A stretch of DNA of 21,117 bases from positions 1 to 21,117 of IMG/VR virus record IMGVR_UViG_3300022939_000179. One strand, given 5' to 3'. The position numbers and the translations under genes are program-made. The notes under the pieces were generated by a model, which was given only the letters and a program-made list of their open reading frames with translations, was not told the DNA's origin and searched no databases. Source of the stretch: a virus. Each line of letters opens with the position of its first letter. The stretch's first letter is position 1. This document shows positions 13,279-21,117 of the stretch, piece by piece.

Positions 13279-16200
13279 ATGGCCGTCGGTCGTATTTCGG
13301 GTCCGTTGTTAAAGGCAAATCTGCTCCGTAATGGTGTGGACTTGGCGTTTGAAACGGATTTATTATATTTGGATGTTAACAATGGTCGCATTGGTATCAA
13401 AAAGACCAATCCTTCCTATGAACTAGATGTAAACGGTACAGTACAAGTCACAGACTGGATTGCAACAAATTCAGCAACAACAGGTAATTTAACTTTTCAA
13501 GGAAACACAATTAGTAGTACACTAGGTACTATTGAACTTACACCTTCAGGTGGTGATCCTGTAATTTACCATTCAAGAATTCAAGTTGATTCATTAGAAA
13601 TGAATGACAACACTATCAGTACAATTGATAGTAATGCTCCTATCGAACTTGCTCCTAATGGAACAGGTACTATTGAACTATTAGGAAACACAAACGTCAC
13701 AGGAAACTTATATGCAACTGGCAATATTACTGCTGGCGGAAATATTAATTTAGGTGATGCTGACACAGACACTGTTAATTTTAAAGCAGATGTTGTTTCA
13801 AATATTATTCCAGATGCTGATCAAATTTACACACTAGGTACTCCTAGCAAACGTTGGAAAACACTAAACTCTAGACAAGCAAATATTGATAATATTCAAA
13901 TTACAGATTCAACAATTGAAACTATTGACAGTAATGCAGATTTAACTATTCGTGCTAACGGAACAGGTAAAGTAAGAATTGAAAACTTGCTTTTAAATGA
14001 AGAAGGTCAGACATTATTTGTGACACAAAACGGTGACGACGCAGAAGAAGGCACTAGTATTGACAGTGCATTTGCAACAATCAAACACGCTTTGAGTCAA
14101 GCAAGTTCAGGTGATATTATTAAAGTTTCTGCAGGAATTTATACAGAAGAATTTCCACTAGTAGTACCAGCAGGAGTCACAGTAGACGGCGCAGGCTTAC
14201 GTGCAACTGTTGTTAGTCCAACTGTTGCAACAGAAGATTTAGATTGTTTTCACTTAAACAGTGCTACAACTATTCAACATTTAGCAATTAAAAATATGAA
14301 GTATAACTCGTCAAACGACACAGGTTATGCTTTTAGTTTTGATCCTGCTGGATCATTAAGTGTTCCATTGCAATCACCATATATAATAAACTGTACAGTA
14401 TTAAACAAAGGTACTACAACTAGTGCTAGTGATCCTTATGGTTTTGATAGTGGAGATGCAGGACGTGGTGCAAAAATTGATGGTAGTTTAGTTTCTGCAA
14501 GTTCAATTGAAGCGGCAATGTTGTTTAATGATACTACTTTCTTTGTACCAAATTCCGTTGGTTTGTATATGACTAATGGTGCAAGATGTGAGTGGTTAAA
14601 CAGTTTTGTTTATTTTGCTGACAAAGGCATTGTTGGCGAATCAGGTAGTGCTGGTAGAGGCGGCGACGGAAAAACTATTGTTGATTTATCGGGATACACA
14701 GGAACGTTTAATGTCACCGACACAGTCACTTTAACATCAGAAGACGGATCAACAGTACTAGCACAAGGTACTATTGAATCAAAAGAAACAGTTGACGGCA
14801 GATTAAGATTAACATTTGATGGTAAAGTTTCAGGTTGGTCTACAACAACTGATAGAAAAAGTAAAACTATTAACCTAACAGGAAATAGTTCTTTAAGTAC
14901 TACACAGAAAAAGTTTGGTACAGCAAGTTTATACCTAGATGGCACAGGTGATTATGCAAGTGTGCCTAGTTCAAATGATTTTGGATTTGGAGAAGGAAAC
15001 TTTACAGTTGAAGGCTTCTTTAGATTTGACGGAGTCACAGGAACACAATACTTGTTTGATATGAGAACAGAAGCAAGTGATAATGCAATTAGTGTTTATA
15101 CTAACGGTGCTAATGTAAGAGTTGCTGTTGCTGGTAGTGATGTTATTACTGGAACAGATGTACTACTAACAAACACTTGGTACCATATTGCTGTTTCTAG
15201 ATCAAACGATGGAACAAAATTGTTTGTTAACGGAAATCAAGACGGATCAACATATAGTGATACAAACAACTATGGTACAGCAAGAATGTTTGGTATTGGT
15301 GGCGACTATAATAACACAAACTTGTTTACAGGATATGTAGACGAACTAAGAGTCACTAAAGGTTTACCAAGATATTTGTCAGGTTTTTCAACACCAACAG
15401 CAGAGTTTGTTGGAGATAGCACAACAGTATTTTTAACACACTTTAATGGTGCAAATGCTAGTACAACAGTCACAGAAGATGTAGCAGTTCAAGTTGATAT
15501 TTCTTCTTCAAGTGGTGGTAGTGCAACAGGCATTGAATTTATTGATCTTAAACAATTTGGTGCTGAACTAAGAGCAATTGGTAGTGCAAACGTTTACGGA
15601 AATCAAGGTGTTATTGCAGACGGCGACGGTGTTCTCCTAAGATTGATCAATCATAACTTTGGATACGTAGGCGTTGGAAAGAATTTAGAAAATGATGTTT
15701 CTAGAGTAATTCAAGCAAACGAAATTACTGAAACAAACAACGGTAAAGTATTATTCAGTTCAATTGACCAAAGCGGTGACTTTAGAGTTGGTAATGCATT
15801 TACTGTTGACCAAGAAACAGGAAACGTCACATTTGAAGCAGAAAGTTTTGATATTAGTTCATTATCTGGTTTAACATTTACTGACGGTGGAAATACAACT
15901 ATTGTAGATCCTAGCAGAGTTGAAACAGGAAATATTAGAATTAGTGGTAATCAAATCATTACTACAAGCGGTGACTTAACAATTAATCCAGATGGATCAT
16001 CAGATGTTGTAATTGACGGAAACTTAGTGATTAATGGCGGATTTAATGAAATCCGTGACCAAGATGGTGATACTAAAGTAAACGTTGAAACTACACTTGG
16101 TGCAGACAATGATGTTATTACTTTTGATGTTGCAGGAACAACTATTGCTTATATCGATAGTGATGGTTTACAAACAACATCATTTATTTCAGACGAAGTT

Positions 16201-16965
16201 AAATTAATTAACAACTCTGTACAAACATTTAGAAACGATACTAATTTAGAAATTTTTGCACACGGCGACGGATATGTAGACTTTAACAGTGATGATGCTA
16301 TTAAACTTCCTGCAGGTACAACTGCTCAAAGACCGGGCACACCTGTTAATGGTATGTTTAGATATAACACAAGTTCAAACGTATTTGAATTATATGCAGA
16401 CGGATTTTGGAATGCAGTTGGTGGTAGTGTAAGTGGTGTTGTTGACCAAGACTTAGACACTTATATCACAGCAGAATTAACACAAGGTAATGACGACGAT
16501 ACATTTAGATTTTATAATGGCGCGGCAGGACTAACAGCAGATTTAAATGCAACACGTTTTAATACTGACACAATTCACGTTAATACACTTAGTACAGAGG
16601 CTACAGATGCAGATTTAACTATTGCTCCAAACGGTACAGGTAAAGTAGTAATTGGAGATGTAGAGTGGGATCAGGGCACAAATACGATAACTAATGTAGT
16701 AAGTGATTCACAGATTAACTTTGCTGGAACAGACGAAGGATATGTGGATTTTAATGGAACATATGGTCTTAAGTTTCCAGTAGGTGATAACAACAATAGA
16801 CCAGTGTCTAATCTTGCTGTAGGTTTAACAAGATATAACACTCAGCAGAGTAGATTAGAAGTGTGGGATGGTAGTGTATGGGCATCTGTTGTTGGACAAC
16901 AGGGTGGTATTACATTCCAAGAAGCGGAAGAACTATCATTCTTAAACGCATTAATATATGGATAG
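13279..16965 (+). CDS. Large fibre protein with beta-helix and inserted LamG-like domain
   Basis: This 1228-residue protein begins with MAVGRISGPLLKANLLRNGV and LLYLDVNNGRIGI, a conserved N-terminus of large marine T4-like virion proteins. Residues 60-245 carry repeats of the type DSNADLTIRANGTGKVRIEN. From about 251 (GDDAEEGTSIDSAFATIKHA) a DUF1565/pectin-lyase-like right-handed beta-helix runs to about 470. At about 529-725 lies a LamG/concanavalin-like jelly roll (FGTASLYLDGTGDYASVPSS, WYHIAVSRSNDGTKLFVNG, GYVDELRVTKGLPRY), a likely carbohydrate-binding insertion. The conserved FGAELRAIGSANVYGNQG segment (about 757-774) resumes after it. The C-terminus has two NG-x-x-RYN-type modules (about 1021 and 1182). 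A tail fibre or adhesin role is inferred. GGAG precedes the ATG. Confidence 0.8.
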   Translation: MAVGRISGPLLKANLLRNGVDLAFETDLLYLDVNNGRIGIKKTNPSYELDVNGTVQVTDWIATNSATTGNLTFQGNTISSTLGTIELTPSGGDPVIYHSRIQVDSLEMNDNTISTIDSNAPIELAPNGTGTIELLGNTNVTGNLYATGNITAGGNINLGDADTDTVNFKADVVSNIIPDADQIYTLGTPSKRWKTLNSRQANIDNIQITDSTIETIDSNADLTIRANGTGKVRIENLLLNEEGQTLFVTQNGDDAEEGTSIDSAFATIKHALSQASSGDIIKVSAGIYTEEFPLVVPAGVTVDGAGLRATVVSPTVATEDLDCFHLNSATTIQHLAIKNMKYNSSNDTGYAFSFDPAGSLSVPLQSPYIINCTVLNKGTTTSASDPYGFDSGDAGRGAKIDGSLVSASSIEAAMLFNDTTFFVPNSVGLYMTNGARCEWLNSFVYFADKGIVGESGSAGRGGDGKTIVDLSGYTGTFNVTDTVTLTSEDGSTVLAQGTIESKETVDGRLRLTFDGKVSGWSTTTDRKSKTINLTGNSSLSTTQKKFGTASLYLDGTGDYASVPSSNDFGFGEGNFTVEGFFRFDGVTGTQYLFDMRTEASDNAISVYTNGANVRVAVAGSDVITGTDVLLTNTWYHIAVSRSNDGTKLFVNGNQDGSTYSDTNNYGTARMFGIGGDYNNTNLFTGYVDELRVTKGLPRYLSGFSTPTAEFVGDSTTVFLTHFNGANASTTVTEDVAVQVDISSSSGGSATGIEFIDLKQFGAELRAIGSANVYGNQGVIADGDGVLLRLINHNFGYVGVGKNLENDVSRVIQANEITETNNGKVLFSSIDQSGDFRVGNAFTVDQETGNVTFEAESFDISSLSGLTFTDGGNTTIVDPSRVETGNIRISGNQIITTSGDLTINPDGSSDVVIDGNLVINGGFNEIRDQDGDTKVNVETTLGADNDVITFDVAGTTIAYIDSDGLQTTSFISDEVKLINNSVQTFRNDTNLEIFAHGDGYVDFNSDDAIKLPAGTTAQRPGTPVNGMFRYNTSSNVFELYADGFWNAVGGSVSGVVDQDLDTYITAELTQGNDDDTFRFYNGAAGLTADLNATRFNTDTIHVNTLSTEATDADLTIAPNGTGKVVIGDVEWDQGTNTITNVVSDSQINFAGTDEGYVDFNGTYGLKFPVGDNNNRPVSNLAVGLTRYNTQQSRLEVWDGSVWASVVGQQGGITFQEAEELSFLNALIYG

Positions 16966-16974
16966 AGAAAATAG

Positions 16975-17304
16975 ATGGCAACGATATTAAAAAATGCAAT
17001 TATAAAAGACGTAGGTCAATTACCAATTGATGCGATCAATGTTCCTGTTAATAGAAAAGTTGTAATTATGGGCATTTCACTAGCAAATACAAAAGATAGT
17101 ACAGTGTTAGGAAGTGTTATGGTTAAAGACGCAGGTAGTGTTGTAGCATATTACGCAAAAGATGTTCCAATACCACCAAACGGATCACTAAGAGCATTAA
17201 ATGGTAGTGAGAAATTAGTACTAGATGAATATCATACTTTACAAATTTCGTCAAGTTATGCAGATAGCGTTGACGCAGTAATAAGTTATGCGGAACAAAC
17301 TTAA
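16975..17304 (+). CDS. Small beta-rich virion-type protein
   Basis: This 109-residue protein starts 9 bases after the fibre stop (MATILKNAIIKDVGQLPIDA). It alternates strands and turns (KVVIMGISLANTKDSTVLGS, VVAYYAKDVPIPPNGSLRAL, EKLVLDEYHTLQISSSY, VDAVISYAEQT) with no signal or membrane segment. The size and pattern echo the protein at 12295. Similar short proteins sit between fibre genes in marine T4-like phages. It may be a fibre-associated subunit, but no function is known. The ribosome site is weak (GAGAAAA), so coupling to the fibre gene is likely. Confidence 0.55.
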   Translation: MATILKNAIIKDVGQLPIDAINVPVNRKVVIMGISLANTKDSTVLGSVMVKDAGSVVAYYAKDVPIPPNGSLRALNGSEKLVLDEYHTLQISSSYADSVDAVISYAEQT

Positions 17305-17316
17305 TAGGAGATAACG

Positions 17317-17664
17317 ATGGCAAATTATATCGGCGGAAATATGGAACAACTAATAGATGGTATGAATACCAGATACTTCTATGGTTTAAGAAAACTAGAC
17401 GACGGTACAATTTACCTTGCTATTGTTGACCAATTAAATCCAAATGATCAAATTGAAATTAACGTTCCTGGTAATAGTGCAGAGAACTATAACGATTTTG
17501 ATATTGGACAAGACTTTTTTGAAGGTAGAGATGTAAACCACGAAAAGGTTTATAACAACTTAAAATATGAACAATACAGATGGGATTACCAAAAGATTAA
17601 TTACTACATCAACGAAGATGGAAATTTAGTCGCAAGAGTAAATCAACCATATGATTACAGTTAA
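17317..17664 (+). CDS. Conserved small virion-type protein
   Basis: This 115-residue protein, MANYIGGNMEQLIDGMNTRY onward, has a good ribosome site (AGGAGATAACG) 12 bases after the preceding stop. It contains FYGLRKLDDGTIYLAIVDQL (about 20-39), an acidic middle, and an aromatic C-terminal region (YEQYRWDYQKINYYINEDG, about 84-102). The type occurs next to large adhesin genes of marine T4-like phages. The function is unknown; position suggests a tail or fibre component. GTTAAATA overlaps its stop codon and could be a late promoter for the next gene, but the gap to that ATG is 14 bases, so this is doubtful. Confidence 0.55.
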   Translation: MANYIGGNMEQLIDGMNTRYFYGLRKLDDGTIYLAIVDQLNPNDQIEINVPGNSAENYNDFDIGQDFFEGRDVNHEKVYNNLKYEQYRWDYQKINYYINEDGNLVARVNQPYDYS

Positions 17665-17681
17665 ATATAGGTGAGAAATAA

Positions 17682-20600
17682 ATGGCACAGTTTAAACTAG
17701 ACAGATTTACTTACAAATACAGAGGCGATTGGGCGCCTGATGTCGCATATGCACTAGATGACATTGTGACAGTTAATGGTAATGTTTACTTCTGTACAGC
17801 GGCACACACATCACAAGATGATTTTTATGGCGACTTTTTATATGACTTTACATATCCAGAGCCATATAGTGCACCAAACGGTGTTGATGACGAATTTAAC
17901 CTATCTGCAAATGCTGGCGGTCAAAATACAACAGTAGACGGAACAGGAATTGACTTTACAGTCACACGAAGCGGTAAGAAATATTCTGTGACACTTGTTG
18001 CTGGTGGTAGAAACTATGTTGCTAAAGAATATTTTGTAATTCCAGGCGATCAAGTAGGCGGCGTCCGCGGAGTAAATGATGCAACAGTCACAGTAGCCAC
18101 AGTTGATAATGCATACGAAGGTGCGTTAGTTGTACCTGGTGTAGTTCAAAGTTTAGAAGTTAGCGGTACTCCTGCTACTACTAGATGGGAAATTATGTCT
18201 GAAGGATATAGTTGGCAGGGTGCATGGCAAAACAGTACTTCAGTAAGTTCAATTGATCCTGAAACCGGAAACAATGTTATTACTATTACGCCTAAACTAT
18301 ATTACATAAACGATTTAGTAGAACGAGGCGGCATAATTTACCGTTGTACACAAGGACACCAGGCACTAACAGATGCTGATTTTGGTCACGCAAATAACAT
18401 TAGATTTTGGACAACTCACGTATTTGGATCTCATTGGTCTGGAGATTGGGTTGGATTTACACCATATCAAGTCGGTGATGTTGTTAGAGCCGGCGGTTCA
18501 ACTTGGAGATGTACAACTGCACACACTTCAGGAACAAATGCCGAAGGACTAGCAGGCGATCAAGGATATTGGGAAAGAATAGTCACAGGTGATGATTGGT
18601 TAAACGAATGGGCACCTGCAACAAATTATAAACCACAAGACATTGTTCGTTATGGAGGATATGTTTATAGAGCAAATGCTCAACACACTTCAACAAGTAA
18701 TTTTGAAAACGAAGTAGACGTAGAAGGTTGGTGGGATTTAGTTGTTCCTGGTATTGAATACAAAGGTCTCTGGACAGCACCAACAGCACACGTTCAAGGC
18801 GGAACACCAAACACAATTAAATGGAAAGTTGGTGATATGGTTAGGCATAGTCAAGCAATTTATGTTTGTAATGCTACACATACTGTCACAGGCACTGACG
18901 AGGAAACTGATGATCCGTTATTTAGAGACACAGAATCTTATTGGAATTTATATGTTGCAGGAATGGCATATGAAGAACAATGGAACGCAGATACAAATTA
19001 CCAACCCGGTGATATTGTTGAATATGGTGGATATACATACTATTGTAAAACGTTCCATACTAATAAAGTTCCTTCAGTAGAAGTAAATGATTGGGAACTT
19101 TTAAGTGAATGGTATAATTTTAAAAATGATTGGTCTGCGGTACAACCTTATAAAGTAGGTGATGTTGTAAGAAATCACGGTTATTTGTACTGGGCAGTTA
19201 TCGACAACGTTGGTAGTAAACCAGACAGCGGTATTAAAACAGATGTTAGTATTACATTTGGAACAGCCTTTAATTGGGACGGAGTCACAACACCAAATAA
19301 AACTTATACACGTGGCACTACATTAATTTTAGATCAATCGCATAGTTCAAACGATTCTCATCCAATTTATCCAGCAGATACAACAGACGGATTCTTAAAT
19401 GTAGCAGATGGTGGTAATGAATTATTTACTGGAGTGCAAACAACTTATATTTTAGATGACGAAATTGTAGCAAGTTTAGAAGATTATAATTCAGGATTTA
19501 ATACAGCAACAGTTAGACAAGTTATTGTTAAACTTGAACCTGATTGTCCAGATGCAATTTATTTTGCAGATTATAATAACACAGGATCAAGTGGTGTTCA
19601 AGTAATTTCAGTTAGTGGAACATCTAATTGGGATTTATTAATGCCTGGTGTTTCTTTTAAAGGACCTTGGAATGATTTTGATGCAGACTCTACACTTAAT
19701 GCATACGAATTAGGCGACATTGTACTTTGGGCAGGAACTGCTTATCAGTGTATTAGAAGACATGATGCTAATAGTGCTAATAGTAGACCGGATCAAGATA
19801 CAAGAAAAACTATTCCAGTATACTGGAAAGTATACGTACAAGGTATTAGAACAAACGTACTTGCAAGACCTGGCGATATTAAAACTTACAGTGCAGGATC
19901 AAATGAGCGTTTAGAAATTGGTGACCTAGGAACTGTACTTAAAGGTTTACCACAAACAAATGCAGACTCAAGTTTAGGACAAGGTCCACAATGGGATCTT
20001 TTAGGAGATTCTAAAAATAATTTTTATGTAGCACTTGACGGTGTTGACGAAGCAACACGCGGCGCCACAAAACAAAATCCGTTTAGAACTGTTAAGTATG
20101 CACTAGATCACATTGCAGGTGATACAGTAAACAGAACACCAGCAACAGTATTTGTTTCAACTGGTGAATTTAAAGAAATATTACCTTTAAAAATTCCTGC
20201 TAATGTTGCAGTAGTTGGAGATGAATTAAGATCAACTAGAATTGTTCCGGCCGCAGGATACGAAGGAACAGATATGTTCCACGTAAAGAATGGTTGTGGT
20301 ATTAGAAATTGTACTCTACAAGGCCTTGTAGGAACTATGAGTGCTGTTAACGAGTTTGGCACTAAACGTCCAGTAGGAGGACATCCTGCGTTTGTTAGTT
20401 TAGATCCAGGAACAGGTCCAAGTGATAGTAATGTGTGGGTCACATCTAAATCTACTTATGTGCAAAATGTCACAACATTTGGTACTAATTGTGTAGGAAT
20501 GAAAATTGACGGTGGGTTGCATTTAGGTGGTAATAAATCTATTGTTGCTAACGACTTTACACAAGTAATAAGTGGCGGTATTGGTATTTGGGTCACTAAC

Positions 20601-21117
20601 GGTGCATTATCAGAACTTGTATCAGTGTTTACATATTATTGTCATATTGGATACTTGTCTGAAGCAGGCGGAAAGATTCGTGCTACAAACGGAAACAACT
20701 CATACGGTGATTACGGTTCTGTTGCTGAAGGGTATGACTTATTAGAAACACCAATTACAGCAAATGTAAACAACAGAGATAATGACGCAACAGTATCAAA
20801 CGTATTAACAGATTTAGACAACGAAATTTATTTGTTTGGTTATGCACACGCTGGACAAAATTATACAAGTGCAGATATTGATGCATTTTCAGGTACTGGT
20901 TCTAACTTAGAAGCAGAATTTAAAGAATTTAGAAACAAATCACTATCACAAGTTAGAATGCTTGATCCGGGTGATTCATCTACACCTGGTGGTTCAGGAT
21001 TTAGTATTACTACAGGTCAGTCACAAGGTGGAACAGGTTCTACACTTTTATTAAGTGCAACTGATACTGTTGAAGATAGTAGTGGTGTTTATGATGGCAA
21101 GCGTATTTTTATTACGC
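17682..21117 (+). CDS. Very large adhesin-like virion protein with chitin-binding-like repeats (3' end outside window)
   Basis: The frame is open from the ATG at 17682 (AGGTGAG upstream) to the window end: 1145 codons, incomplete. Residues 13-520 carry seven repeats of the CBM5/12 (ChtBD3) type, W-x(5-8)-Y-x-x-GD-I/V-V-x-x-G-x-x-Y-x-C-x-x-x-H-T, for example WNADTNYQPGDIVEYGGYTY. Residues about 521-645 hold a different beta domain (YTRGTTLILDQSHSSNDSHP, then PDAIYFADYNNTGSSG), and an eighth repeat follows (about 650-705). From about 781 (FYVALDGVDEATRGATKQNP) a DUF1565-like beta-helix begins and runs past residue 1000. This order points to a glycan-binding tail or fibre protein on the virion surface. 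Only the 3' part is missing; no frameshift was seen. Confidence 0.85.
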   Translation, partial: MAQFKLDRFTYKYRGDWAPDVAYALDDIVTVNGNVYFCTAAHTSQDDFYGDFLYDFTYPEPYSAPNGVDDEFNLSANAGGQNTTVDGTGIDFTVTRSGKKYSVTLVAGGRNYVAKEYFVIPGDQVGGVRGVNDATVTVATVDNAYEGALVVPGVVQSLEVSGTPATTRWEIMSEGYSWQGAWQNSTSVSSIDPETGNNVITITPKLYYINDLVERGGIIYRCTQGHQALTDADFGHANNIRFWTTHVFGSHWSGDWVGFTPYQVGDVVRAGGSTWRCTTAHTSGTNAEGLAGDQGYWERIVTGDDWLNEWAPATNYKPQDIVRYGGYVYRANAQHTSTSNFENEVDVEGWWDLVVPGIEYKGLWTAPTAHVQGGTPNTIKWKVGDMVRHSQAIYVCNATHTVTGTDEETDDPLFRDTESYWNLYVAGMAYEEQWNADTNYQPGDIVEYGGYTYYCKTFHTNKVPSVEVNDWELLSEWYNFKNDWSAVQPYKVGDVVRNHGYLYWAVIDNVGSKPDSGIKTDVSITFGTAFNWDGVTTPNKTYTRGTTLILDQSHSSNDSHPIYPADTTDGFLNVADGGNELFTGVQTTYILDDEIVASLEDYNSGFNTATVRQVIVKLEPDCPDAIYFADYNNTGSSGVQVISVSGTSNWDLLMPGVSFKGPWNDFDADSTLNAYELGDIVLWAGTAYQCIRRHDANSANSRPDQDTRKTIPVYWKVYVQGIRTNVLARPGDIKTYSAGSNERLEIGDLGTVLKGLPQTNADSSLGQGPQWDLLGDSKNNFYVALDGVDEATRGATKQNPFRTVKYALDHIAGDTVNRTPATVFVSTGEFKEILPLKIPANVAVVGDELRSTRIVPAAGYEGTDMFHVKNGCGIRNCTLQGLVGTMSAVNEFGTKRPVGGHPAFVSLDPGTGPSDSNVWVTSKSTYVQNVTTFGTNCVGMKIDGGLHLGGNKSIVANDFTQVISGGIGIWVTNGALSELVSVFTYYCHIGYLSEAGGKIRATNGNNSYGDYGSVAEGYDLLETPITANVNNRDNDATVSNVLTDLDNEIYLFGYAHAGQNYTSADIDAFSGTGSNLEAEFKEFRNKSLSQVRMLDPGDSSTPGGSGFSITTGQSQGGTGSTLLLSATDTVEDSSGVYDGKRIFIT

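Noticed and set aside
13581-14945. Minus-strand open frames opposite the fibre genes
   Set aside because: They are low-complexity shadows without ribosome sites; the plus-strand frame is continuous with recognisable domains.
17660-17667. GTTAAATA before the last gene as a late promoter
   Set aside because: The spacing to the ATG (14 bases) would leave only about 9 bases of leader while a full Shine-Dalgarno sequence is present, so read-through from upstream is as likely.
18918-18924. Minus-strand CTAAATA within the last gene, and CCTAAATA inside the portal gene near 4177
   Set aside because: They are internal to coding sequence, lack the GAC prefix and have no gene at a suitable distance, so they are treated as chance matches to the late-promoter motif.
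1-21117. CRISPR arrays, insertion sequences or integrase/att sites
   Set aside because: No regularly spaced repeats, transposase or integrase reading frames, or long direct repeats were seen.

Overview
The window is the structural-gene region of a T4-like tailed phage (contractile-tail myovirus), read from an AT-rich genome (about 37% G+C by eye). The order portal (gp20) - small core-region gene - acidic core protein - prohead protease (gp21) - scaffold (gp22) - major capsid protein (gp23) is the T4 head cluster. Downstream are large fibre or adhesin genes of the kind found in marine T4-like phages: the MAVGRISGPLLKANLL N-terminus, NG-x-x-RYN modules, DUF1565-like beta-helices and chitin-binding-like repeats. 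The host cannot be read directly. A marine heterotroph such as SAR11, or a picocyanobacterium, fits best. No host genes, tRNA or photosynthesis genes are visible.

Layout. 1-366 has no convincing gene but is packed with short perfect hairpins. 367-1442 (minus strand) is a gp26-like baseplate/tail-assembly gene. Its downstream -1 frame appears to be reached by a programmed frameshift at T-TTT-TTC, giving a 358-residue fusion. A divergent promoter region (1443-1535) separates it from a tape-measure-like gene (1536-3842), which touches the portal gene. 5591-6451 holds two small genes, the second a DUF115/GT42-like predicted transferase that ends in a terminator. 6559-10366 holds acidic core protein, protease, scaffold and capsid, ending in a strong terminator. 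10434-13132 holds small virion-type genes in short transcription units, each begun by a T4-late-like promoter and two of them following a terminator. 13279-21117 holds two very large fibre-like genes (the second runs off the window) and two small conserved genes between them.

Regulation. T4-type late promoters are recognisable as variants of TATAAATA. The exact consensus drives the minus-strand gp26 gene; GACTAAATA occurs three times before rightward genes. Three small genes have the pattern TAAATA-N5-ATG, which would place the transcription start exactly on the A of ATG (leaderless mRNAs). Two other genes carry leaders of about 98 nt with a shared core and equivalent hairpins.

The most unusual global signal is the complete absence of three palindromic words, AGCT, GCWGC and GTWAC, in all 21 kb. 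Codon choice adjusts around them: Val-Thr is written GTC/GTG-ACN and Ala-Ala is written GCG/GCC-GCN. This points to strong selection against specific restriction sites and could help identify the host.
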